NCBI RefSeq assembly: GCF_019837165.1
Contig: NZ_JAGYHC010000001.1
Span: forward strand, 992,001-1,056,000
Direction: 5' to 3'
DNA length: 64,000 bases
DNA from: Virgibacillus sp. NKC19-3
GTDB lineage: Bacteria; Bacillota; Bacilli; Bacillales; Amphibacillaceae
Both the position numbers and the translations under genes were made by a program. Position 1 is the stretch's first letter; every line of letters starts with the position of its first letter. The notes beneath the pieces were generated by a model. The model worked only from the letters and a program-made list of their open reading frames with translations, made no database searches and was not told where the DNA came from. Below are positions 8,847-17,524 of this stretch, piece by piece.

Positions 8847-11800
8847 TGATGAATAACGATTATGATGGAATTGCTATTATTGGTATGAGTTCAAAATTAC
8901 CAGGTGCATCTGATAATAGGATGTTTTGGAATAATTTAATTGATGGGACAGAGTCCATTTCTCAATTTTCTGGAAAAGATCTTCTTAAATCGGGAATTGA
9001 TGAAAATTTAGTGAATAATCCTAATTATGTGAATTCTGCGGGGGTTATTGATAATATAGAGTATTTTGATGCTAAATTCTTTGGCTTTAGTCCTAAAGAA
9101 GCAAGTCTGATGGATCCGCAACATAGAGTCTTTCTGGAAAACGCTTGGGAGTCTTTGGAGGAATCTGGTTACTCGGTTTCTAATCACAATGGGCGTGTAG
9201 GAATTTTCGCTGGTCAAAGTTTAAATACGTATTTAATAAGTAACGTTTTACCTAGTCTAGACAAACATATTTCAACCAATAGCTTACAAGCAGCAATCGG
9301 AAATGATAAGGATAGTTTGACGACAACTGCGGCATATAAAATGAATTTAACTGGACCAGCTATTACTATTCAAACCTCTTCTTCAACTTCATTAGTTTCT
9401 ATAGTCTATGCTTGTCAATCTTTATTAAACTATCAATGTGATATTTCCTTGGCTGGTGGAGTTTCCTTAGGAGTACCTTATAAAGCTGGTTATTTATATG
9501 AGCCTGGCGGAATTACTTCTAAAGATGGTCATTGTAGATCATTTGATGCCGATTCAACTGGCTTTGTTGGTGGAAATGGATCGGGTGTTATTGTTTTGAA
9601 GCGTTTAGAGGAAGCGATAGAAGACAGAGATCAAATTTATGCTGTGATTAAGGGATTTAGTGTAAATAATGATGGATCATCTAAAGTAAGTTATGCAGCA
9701 CCTAGTATAGATAAACAAGCTGAAGTAATAATGGAGTCACATGCCTTTGCAGATATAGGGGCAGAAACTATATCTTATGTGGAAGCACACGGTACGGGAA
9801 CTCAAATTGGCGATCCTATTGAAGTTGCTGCACTTACTAAAGCTTTTAGAGCTGGCACAGATAAGAATCAATATTGCGCACTAGGCTCAGTAAAATCTAA
9901 CATAGGGCATTTAGATGCTGCTGCAGGAGTTGCAGGTTTAATCAAAACTGCTTTGGCATTGAAGCATAAAGTAATTCCGCCAACTGTCCATTTTAAGGAA
10001 CCTAATCCTAATATAGATTTTGAAAACAGCCCTTTTTATGTGAATACAGAGTTGGAAAAATGGAAAACTGATCCAGGAGTCCCCAGGAGAGCCGGGGTGA
10101 GTTCATTTGGAATGGGGGGCACGAATGCTCATGTAGTATTAGAAGAAGCTCCTGAAAAGTATGAGGAGACTTCGCCTCCAAAAACCTCTTGGCAATTAAT
10201 TCAATGGTCAACTAAAACGGAAACAGCTTTGGAAATGGCAACTGAAAATCTTGAAGAGTATTTAAAGAGTAACCGAAATCAAAGTTTAGCTGATATAGCA
10301 TTTACTCTACAGGTTGGAAGAGAGAACTTTAAATATAGACGCTATGCGGTTGTGAGTAATATAGAAGACGCGGTAAAAGCAATTGAAAATAGAAAATTTA
10401 TAAGCAGTCATAATGAAGGCGTTTTACCAGTTACTTTTATGTTCCCTGGACAAGGTACTCAATATATTAATATGTCAAAAGAGATCTATGAAACTGAAGA
10501 TGAGTTCAAAGAGCAATTAGACTATTGTGCGGAACAGTTAAAAACACTAATTGATGTGGATATTAGAGAAATCATATTTCCGTCGTCTGATCAAGATGAT
10601 AAAGCAAAAGATCTTTTATCGCAAACCTATGTAACGCAACCGGCATTATTCGCTATTGAATATAGCTTGGCTAAAATGTTGATGAATATAGGAGTTAATC
10701 CAGGATCTATGATTGGACATAGCATTGGAGAGTATGCAGCTGCATGTATTAGTGGAGTTCTCTCTTTAGATGATGCTTTACGAATTGTTTCAAATAGGGG
10801 CCGTCTCATTCAAAGTTTACCTAAGGGGAAGATGTTAGCAGTGATGTTGGACGAGAAAAAGCTTCGTTCAGTAATTGAGGATCAGTTAAGCATTGCAGTT
10901 ATTAATAATGATAATCAGTGTGTAGTATCTGGAGAGTTGCAGCAGATTGATAGATTAGAGGAAAAGTTAAGAGGTATGGAAATAGTTACACAAAGACTAG
11001 AAACATCGCATGCTTTTCATTCTTATATGATGGAGCCAATATTAGAAGACTTTAGACAGGTACTTAAGACAGTTCAATTTCATACACCAAGTATTCCTTT
11101 TATTTCAAATCTAACAGGAACATGGATAACTGATAGTGAAGCAATGAGTGCAGATTACTGGGTTCAACATCTTCGTGAAACCGTAAGGTTTGCCGGAGGA
11201 ATCGGAACGATATTAGAAAGTTCGCCATGTATAATGATGGAAGTTGGTCCAGGACATACTTTAAGTAATTTTGTCAATTTGCATCCTAGTTTTGAAAAAC
11301 AAAAGACTATAACCTGTCTTCGACATTCAAAAGATCCGAAATCTGATAATCAGACTTTACTGCAAGCCCTGGGTGAGTTGTGGTTAAGTGGCCATGATAT
11401 AAATTGGGATATATATCATAAAAATGAAGGATGTAGAAGGATATCTCTTCCAACATACCCGTTTGAACGAAAAAAGTATTGGATTGAACCCTCAAGCACT
11501 ATTCCTTCTGATGATAAAGTAGAAACAGCAGCAAATGAAACTGTTGATACTCAGATAAGTTATAAGAACACTGAAGTATCAAATGACATAACCTCAACAA
11601 TAGAAAAAATAGAAAATGAAGTTAAAAATCTTTGGATTGATTTGTTAGGAGTAAAAGATGTCGATATTGAACACAATTTTTTTGAGTTAGGGGGACATTC
11701 TCTACTAGCTACTCAATTTATAGCTAGATTAAAAAATGTTTTTGATGTTGAGATTAATACCAAGGATATATTTATAAACCCTACAATTAGTGAATTGTCA

Positions 11801-11932
11801 AAATGTATTAAGCGCTATTTAGAAAAATCAGAATCAAGAAAGGCGGAAGAGCTATTAGATGAAATTGAAGATATGAATGACGAAGAGATAGAAAAGGCTT
11901 TAGAAAAGGAGTTGAGAAAGGAAAATGAATAA
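8846..11932 (+). CDS. Modular PKS: KS(Cys to Ser)-AT-ACP
   Basis: 1028 aa type I PKS. The KS nucleophile motif reads TSSSTSL where active KSs have TACSxSL; the codon at nt 9380-9382 is TCT (Ser179). Both catalytic histidines (EAHGTGT and NIGHLD) remain. The AT has Ser626 in GHSIGE and an HAFH motif at about 722, predicting malonyl-CoA. The ACP carries Ser952 in GGHSL and is followed by a highly charged C-terminal helix that could dock to the next protein. No KR is present. GTG 8846 overlaps the previous stop; ATG 8849 is an equally good start after AAGGTGG. The stop overlaps the ATG of the next NRPS. A Ser KS should not condense normally; it could decarboxylate, only pass the chain, or be bypassed. 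Confidence 0.94.
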   Translation: MMNNDYDGIAIIGMSSKLPGASDNRMFWNNLIDGTESISQFSGKDLLKSGIDENLVNNPNYVNSAGVIDNIEYFDAKFFGFSPKEASLMDPQHRVFLENAWESLEESGYSVSNHNGRVGIFAGQSLNTYLISNVLPSLDKHISTNSLQAAIGNDKDSLTTTAAYKMNLTGPAITIQTSSSTSLVSIVYACQSLLNYQCDISLAGGVSLGVPYKAGYLYEPGGITSKDGHCRSFDADSTGFVGGNGSGVIVLKRLEEAIEDRDQIYAVIKGFSVNNDGSSKVSYAAPSIDKQAEVIMESHAFADIGAETISYVEAHGTGTQIGDPIEVAALTKAFRAGTDKNQYCALGSVKSNIGHLDAAAGVAGLIKTALALKHKVIPPTVHFKEPNPNIDFENSPFYVNTELEKWKTDPGVPRRAGVSSFGMGGTNAHVVLEEAPEKYEETSPPKTSWQLIQWSTKTETALEMATENLEEYLKSNRNQSLADIAFTLQVGRENFKYRRYAVVSNIEDAVKAIENRKFISSHNEGVLPVTFMFPGQGTQYINMSKEIYETEDEFKEQLDYCAEQLKTLIDVDIREIIFPSSDQDDKAKDLLSQTYVTQPALFAIEYSLAKMLMNIGVNPGSMIGHSIGEYAAACISGVLSLDDALRIVSNRGRLIQSLPKGKMLAVMLDEKKLRSVIEDQLSIAVINNDNQCVVSGELQQIDRLEEKLRGMEIVTQRLETSHAFHSYMMEPILEDFRQVLKTVQFHTPSIPFISNLTGTWITDSEAMSADYWVQHLRETVRFAGGIGTILESSPCIMMEVGPGHTLSNFVNLHPSFEKQKTITCLRHSKDPKSDNQTLLQALGELWLSGHDINWDIYHKNEGCRRISLPTYPFERKKYWIEPSSTIPSDDKVETAANETVDTQISYKNTEVSNDITSTIEKIENEVKNLWIDLLGVKDVDIEHNFFELGGHSLLATQFIARLKNVFDVEINTKDIFINPTISELSKCIKRYLEKSESRKAEELLDEIEDMNDEEIEKALEKELRKENE
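9893..11484 (+). repeat. KS/AT long repeat, copy 3
   Basis: Partner of nt 3473-5064 (offset 6420), with two point differences seen by eye. Its last part also matches the truncated copy at the window start. The repeat begins downstream of the KS active-site codon, so the Cys-to-Ser change lies outside the homogenised block. Confidence 0.93.
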
Positions 11933-14900
11933 TTTAAATAAAAAAATATCAACCTTAACTGAAGCTCAAAAAAAATTACTGTCTTTAAAAATGAAAAGAA
12001 GGAATGAAACAGAACAAAGAAAAATAGTAGATAACATACCTTTATCTACTAATCAAAATAAGTTCTGGATATTTAATCAACAAGAATCAAATAATCCAAT
12101 TTATAATATGGTATCAGCTGTAAAAATTAAGGGAGATCTAGATAGTGATGTTCTAAAGAAAAGTTTAGAGGTAATAATCCAAAGACATGAGATATTGCGT
12201 ACAAGATTCAACTTGGAAAACGGCAAACCACAACAGGAAGTTATGTCATCAATTAAAGCGCCTTTTCAAATCATTAAAATTGATAAGCAAACAAAAAATA
12301 TTCAACAGTTGCTTAAAAAATATGGAAGAAGGAGTTTCAATCTTACTGCTGATGGGCCATTATTCGAGGTTACACTTATAAGACAAGCAGAATTCGAGCA
12401 TATTCTTGTCTTAACAATGCACCATATTATCTCAGATGGCTGGTCAATGGGAATTTTGGTTCGAGAATGGATAACTGTATATCAATCTATGCTCAAGAAG
12501 GAATCGCATTTACTTCCAGATTTAGATTTTCAGTATAAAGATTATGTGAATTGGCAACTTGAAAAAACTCAAATTGAGGCAGTTCAAAAAGATTTAGTGT
12601 ATTGGGAAGGCCAGTTAAAAAATGCTCCTCCTTTATTAGAATTAAGTACTGATTATCCAAGAAAACCTGTGATGTCATATAAAGGTTCAATTGAATATTT
12701 TGAAGTGCCTGGGAAACTGACTAAGCAATTAAAACAGCTAGCTCGTGAGAGCGATGCTACATTATACATGGTATTATTAGGTACTTTTAAAGTGCTATTA
12801 CATCGATATTCTGGGCAAGATGATATATTGGTAGGAAGTCCTGTATCGGGAAGAACGAAATATGAAACAGAAAATTTAATAGGTTTATTTATTAATACAT
12901 TGGTTTTACGGACAAATATGAAAGATAACCCAAGGTTTGTAGATTTCCTTGAACAAGTTAGTGGAACTATGCTAGAAGCATTTGCTCATCAAAATGCTCC
13001 ATTTGATAAGGTAGTAGAAGTGACTAAACCGGAACGTAGTAGTAGTTATGGTCCATTGATCCAATCTTTATTTACTTTTCATAACGAACCTCGAACTGAG
13101 ATAGAAGTAGCTGATTTAGGCATTAGTCCAATGAATGTAGATATAGGATACACTCAATTTGATGTATCATTAACAATTCAAGAAGGATTCAATGGCGAAT
13201 TATTAGGTGCATTTGAATATAGTACAGATTTGTTTAAACCAGAAACAATTCAACGAATGGTAAAACATTATTGTAATTTACTACAATCGATAGTAAAAAA
13301 CCCAATGAAGAGGATAGGAGAATTAACTTTATTATCAAAAAAGGAAGAAGAAAGATTAATAGTTGACTGGAATAATACTGAAGAACCATTTCCAGAAAAA
13401 ACGTGCATACATGAATTAATTGAAGAGCAGGTAAAAAGCACGCCGTTAAACACAGCTGTTATATATGAGAATGAAGAATTGACGTATAAAGAATTAAATG
13501 AAAGAGCAAATCAACTTGGGCATTATTTAAGAAAATCGGGAGTGACTAGAGGGCAAGCAGTAGGAATATATTTAAATCGTTCGCCAGAAATGTTGATTAG
13601 TATTTTTGGAATTCTAAAAGCCGGAGGCTGTTTTGTTCCTTTAGATCCTAGTTATCCTAAAGAAAGAATTGCTTATATGATAGAAGATGCAAAAGTGGAA
13701 GTAATTGTAACAAATCAAAAAGAAGCAACATATTTAAATGGTGTTAATATCATCTCCCTGCAAGAAGAAGTAAGTAATATTACAGAGCAAAGTATAGACA
13801 ATCTATCTAAAATTAATACAAGCAGTGATGTAGCTTATATTATTTATACATCTGGTTCAACTGGTAAACCAAAAGGTGTAGCAATAAAAATTAGATCATT
13901 AGTAAATCTTTTATATGCATTTAAAAATTTTTTACCCATACAGACAAATGATAACCTTCTCGCCATTACTAGCTTATCCTTTGATATTTCATTATTAGAA
14001 CTGCTATATCCATTGATTTCAAAATCTACAGTAGTTATAGCAACTGATGATGAAATAACAGATGGAAGATTGCTGTTGAAAAAAATTATAAAAAATAACA
14101 TTACAATTATGCAGGCAACACCTTCCGCGTGGGGAAATATTATTAATTGTGGCTGGGAACCAGATATAAAAATTGAAAAAATAATAAGTGGAGGAGAAGA
14201 ACTAAAAGAAGATTTAGCAAAGGTTTTAAAGCTAAGGAGTAAGGAATTATATAATATGTATGGACCAACTGAAACTACAATTTGGTCATTTAAATCCAAA
14301 ATTTCATCAATTAAAAATATAAATATAGGAAGACCGCTTATAAATACCAAAGCATATATATTTGATAAGTATCTGCAACCAGTGCCGATTGGAGTAGTTG
14401 GAGAATTGTATATTGGTGGAGCAGGACTCAGCTCAGGCTATATAAATAATAAAGAAAAGACTAATAGTCATTTTCTTTATCATCGCAAAATTAAAGACTG
14501 GATATATAAAAGTGGAGACATGGTTAGGTATACGGAAAAAGGCGATATAGAGTATATTGGTAGAAAAGACCATCTTGTAAAAGTAAGAGGGTTTAGAATT
14601 GATTTAAATGAAGTAGAAAACGTTTTGATGAGTCACTCATGTGTGAAGCTAGCTATTGTTTATGTTAAAGATAATAGATTGATAGCAAATCTACATTTAT
14701 TAAAAAAGATTACGGTTGAAGAAATAAGTGAATATATTTCAAATAAACTACCAAAGTACTTGCAACCATCCTTATATATGAGAGTTGATTCTATTCCTTT
14801 AACAAAAAACGGAAAAGTTAATAGAGATAAAGTAAAGCAATGTAATGTTAGGCTAGAATCCAACAAGGAAGCTAAAAAAAGATTGTCTGATGTAGAGTCG

Positions 14901-16451
14901 AGTTTGCTTAGGCTATGGGAAAATTTGCTGCAAATTGAAATTCATTCTGCCTACAGTAATTTTTATGAACTAGGCGGACACTCGCTTCTAGTAACACAAT
15001 TATTTAATGATATCCAAAGAATATTTAATGTGGATTTACCTATAAAAAGTATTATTGAGTATCCAAGTATACATGAGTTATCTAAAAGAATACTGGAAAA
15101 AAAAGTGAATCAAAATAAAGGTATAAGTGATAAATATCCGTCTGTTGAAATAAATGAACCTGAAAATTTCATGCCATTTCCAATAACAGAAATACAGCAA
15201 GCTTATTGGGTAGGAAAGAATTTAAAAACTGGATTATCTAAACTTTCAACACATTTATATCAGGAACTTGATTTTAAAAATTTAAATCTTTCAAGATTTG
15301 AAGAGGTAGTTAATATTATAATAAATAGACACCCTATGCTAAGAGCAATCATAAAGCAAGATGGTCAGCAACAAATTCTGGAGAATGTACCATTTTATAA
15401 GATTCAAAGTGAAAATCTGCAAGAAAACAACCAAAAAAATATCTATCTCAAAAAAATCAGAGCTGAAATGTCACATCAAGTTTTTGATAGTAATAATTGG
15501 CCGATGTTTAATATAAAAGCTTCGCATTTTGAAGACCGCAAAACCCGTATTCACATAAGTATTGATTTACTAATTGCAGATGCACGAAGTATAAATATAA
15601 TGATAAATGAAATTCTTAATTTATATAAAGATCCTAATTATACCTTGAATAATTTAGAACTCACATTTAGAGATTATATTTTAACGGAGAAAAAAATCAA
15701 GCAAACAAGAATCTATGAAAAATCAAAAAAGTACTGGTTAGACAGATTGTGTACTTTTCCTGATAAACCTAAGTTACCAGTTGTTAAATCTAAACAGGGT
15801 AATTCAATCTTTTCAAGAAAAAAAGAAATTATTAATGGTGAATTGTGGAAGTCATTGAAAGAATCTGCAAAGCAGAAAATGATTTCAATTAATTCTTTGC
15901 TGCTGGCTGCTTTTACTGAGATTATTGGATTATGGAGTGAAAACAAACATTTTGCTGTAAATTTAACAACATTTAATAGATTACCATTACATGACCAAGT
16001 TAATAGCATTGTTGGTGATTTCACTAGCATTAATCTACTTGAAGTAAATCTTAATAAAGGTGAATTATTTGAAAATAGAGTGAAAAAAATTCAAAATCAA
16101 TTATTGGAAGACCTAGAGTATAGATATTTTAGTGGAATTGAATTTATTAGGGAGTTGAGAAAGTACAAAAAAAATAATGAAATATATCCAATTGTTTTTA
16201 CCAGTTTAATTGGTCAAGAATATGAAAGTATACCAAAAGAGAAAGTTGAAATAGTGGATAATTTTAGTATTACCCAAACATCTCAAGTGTGGTTAGATTG
16301 CCAAATAACAGAGACAGAAAATTCCTTGTGTATCAATTGGGATTATTTGGAAAATATCTTCCCGGAAGGTTTAATCGATAAAATGTTTTCTAGCTATATT
16401 GCTTTAATAAAAAGTATATCTTTATATAAAGATATATGGACCTCTAAATAA
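11925..16451 (+). CDS. NRPS: C-A(Gly-like)-PCP-Cy
   Basis: 1508 aa. The C domain has HHIISDG (first His at about 166). The A domain has an intact FDIS at A4 and an aligned pocket code DILQIGMIWK, close to the glycine code DILQLGLIWK, so glycine is predicted. The PCP Ser1020 lies in GGHSL. The C-terminal domain (about 1075-1505) is a heterocyclization domain: it opens with FPITEIQQAYWVG and has the DxxxxDxxS signature DLLIADARS (Asp1214, Asp1219) in place of HHxxxDG. Cy domains condense and cyclise Cys, Ser or Thr. The following gene supplies a Cys-like A domain, so a Gly-thiazoline is predicted. ATG 11925 overlaps the upstream PKS stop, indicating translational coupling. Confidence 0.94.
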   Translation: MNNLNKKISTLTEAQKKLLSLKMKRRNETEQRKIVDNIPLSTNQNKFWIFNQQESNNPIYNMVSAVKIKGDLDSDVLKKSLEVIIQRHEILRTRFNLENGKPQQEVMSSIKAPFQIIKIDKQTKNIQQLLKKYGRRSFNLTADGPLFEVTLIRQAEFEHILVLTMHHIISDGWSMGILVREWITVYQSMLKKESHLLPDLDFQYKDYVNWQLEKTQIEAVQKDLVYWEGQLKNAPPLLELSTDYPRKPVMSYKGSIEYFEVPGKLTKQLKQLARESDATLYMVLLGTFKVLLHRYSGQDDILVGSPVSGRTKYETENLIGLFINTLVLRTNMKDNPRFVDFLEQVSGTMLEAFAHQNAPFDKVVEVTKPERSSSYGPLIQSLFTFHNEPRTEIEVADLGISPMNVDIGYTQFDVSLTIQEGFNGELLGAFEYSTDLFKPETIQRMVKHYCNLLQSIVKNPMKRIGELTLLSKKEEERLIVDWNNTEEPFPEKTCIHELIEEQVKSTPLNTAVIYENEELTYKELNERANQLGHYLRKSGVTRGQAVGIYLNRSPEMLISIFGILKAGGCFVPLDPSYPKERIAYMIEDAKVEVIVTNQKEATYLNGVNIISLQEEVSNITEQSIDNLSKINTSSDVAYIIYTSGSTGKPKGVAIKIRSLVNLLYAFKNFLPIQTNDNLLAITSLSFDISLLELLYPLISKSTVVIATDDEITDGRLLLKKIIKNNITIMQATPSAWGNIINCGWEPDIKIEKIISGGEELKEDLAKVLKLRSKELYNMYGPTETTIWSFKSKISSIKNINIGRPLINTKAYIFDKYLQPVPIGVVGELYIGGAGLSSGYINNKEKTNSHFLYHRKIKDWIYKSGDMVRYTEKGDIEYIGRKDHLVKVRGFRIDLNEVENVLMSHSCVKLAIVYVKDNRLIANLHLLKKITVEEISEYISNKLPKYLQPSLYMRVDSIPLTKNGKVNRDKVKQCNVRLESNKEAKKRLSDVESSLLRLWENLLQIEIHSAYSNFYELGGHSLLVTQLFNDIQRIFNVDLPIKSIIEYPSIHELSKRILEKKVNQNKGISDKYPSVEINEPENFMPFPITEIQQAYWVGKNLKTGLSKLSTHLYQELDFKNLNLSRFEEVVNIIINRHPMLRAIIKQDGQQQILENVPFYKIQSENLQENNQKNIYLKKIRAEMSHQVFDSNNWPMFNIKASHFEDRKTRIHISIDLLIADARSINIMINEILNLYKDPNYTLNNLELTFRDYILTEKKIKQTRIYEKSKKYWLDRLCTFPDKPKLPVVKSKQGNSIFSRKKEIINGELWKSLKESAKQKMISINSLLLAAFTEIIGLWSENKHFAVNLTTFNRLPLHDQVNSIVGDFTSINLLEVNLNKGELFENRVKKIQNQLLEDLEYRYFSGIEFIRELRKYKKNNEIYPIVFTSLIGQEYESIPKEKVEIVDNFSITQTSQVWLDCQITETENSLCINWDYLENIFPEGLIDKMFSSYIALIKSISLYKDIWTSK
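12114..13879 (+). repeat. C-A long repeat, copy 2
   Basis: Partner of nt 5724-7489 (offset 6390), spanning the C domain and the N-terminal part of the A domain up to the A3 motif. The A-domain core that sets specificity begins immediately after the right edge. Confidence 0.93.
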
Positions 16452-16471
16452 TATGAAAAGCAGGTGATAAT

Positions 16472-17524
16472 TTGGGAAAATCAAAAAATAACTTAAATTC
16501 TTTTATTTTTGATTCAGAAGAGTATTTGAAAGATGATTTAAAATCATATGAATTGAATAACAATCTTTTGCATTCTAAATTTATTGAGAATGCAAAGAAC
16601 TATCCAGAATGGGTAGCATTGATAAATGAAGAGAAAGTTATGAGTTATGGAGAACTATATACTTTATCATATACTTTGGCAAAAAATATTATTGCGAAAA
16701 AAAATACTAGAATTGTAGGCGTCTTTTTAGAAAAAGGTTGGGAGCAAGTTGTTGCTGTTTTGGGTATTCTACAAACTGGTTCAGCATATTTACCAATTGA
16801 TATTAATATGCCTTTATCGAAAATTATTAATATAATTGAAATAGCTAATATTGATTTAATTATTACGAAATCTGAATATGAAGATATATTCAAAGAAGCT
16901 GAAGGTATTAAAATAATGAATATCGATAATAAATATGATTCTTCAAATGAAGAAATCATTATAGATTCACCGTTACCTAATGATATAGCCTACGTAATTT
17001 TTACTTCTGGTACAACGGGCAATCCTAAAGGAGTTATGATAAAACACAACTCTGCAATAAATACAATACAAGATATTAATGAAAAGTTTAAAGTTTCAAA
17101 AGATGATAGATTATTTGCTCTATCATCATTGAGTTTTGATTTATCTGTATATGATATTTTTGGTATATTATCTGCAGGTGCTACTATGGTTATTCCTAAT
17201 CATCTAAAAACTAGAGATCCTTCACATTGGTTTCAATTACTTTCAAGCGAAAAAATAACTATTTGGAATTCAGTTCCTGCTTTAATGGATATATTTTTAG
17301 ACTACTTAGAAGAAAAAAATATTAAGAGTCTAGATTTCTTAAGGTTATCTTTAATAAGTGGAGATTGGATACCATTGAAACTGCCAGATAGAATTAAATC
17401 GCTTAACAGTAACTCGCAAATCGTAAGCTTGGGGGGGCTACTGAGGCTTCAATTTGGTCTGTGTATTTTGAAATTAATAGAACTAATGAAAATTGGAAAA
17501 GCATACCTTACGGTAAAGCATTAA
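16472..17524 (+). CDS. NRPS A domain (Cys-like), N-terminal part, frame broken at a G7 run
   Basis: This frame encodes most of an adenylation domain: A3 TSGTTGNPKGV, A4 FDLS and the A5 region up to SLGG. At the run of seven G (nt 17431-17437) it leaves the homologous frame and ends at 17524 in unrelated residues. Adding one G gives GGATEASIWS and continues into the frame listed at 17461-19098. With that correction the pocket code is DLYNLSLIWK, which I recall as the classical cysteine code. The TTG start at 16472 follows a GCAGGTGAT site 20 bp after the Cy-domain gene. The break may be a sequencing error, a real mutation, or a slippage site. Confidence 0.85.
   Translation: MGKSKNNLNSFIFDSEEYLKDDLKSYELNNNLLHSKFIENAKNYPEWVALINEEKVMSYGELYTLSYTLAKNIIAKKNTRIVGVFLEKGWEQVVAVLGILQTGSAYLPIDINMPLSKIINIIEIANIDLIITKSEYEDIFKEAEGIKIMNIDNKYDSSNEEIIIDSPLPNDIAYVIFTSGTTGNPKGVMIKHNSAINTIQDINEKFKVSKDDRLFALSSLSFDLSVYDIFGILSAGATMVIPNHLKTRDPSHWFQLLSSEKITIWNSVPALMDIFLDYLEEKNIKSLDFLRLSLISGDWIPLKLPDRIKSLNSNSQIVSLGGLLRLQFGLCILKLIELMKIGKAYLTVKH

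Noticed and set aside
13844-14350. 168-codon minus-strand open frame
   Set aside because: Lies fully opposite the Gly-type A domain and has no protein-like signature; a shadow frame of AT-rich coding DNA.
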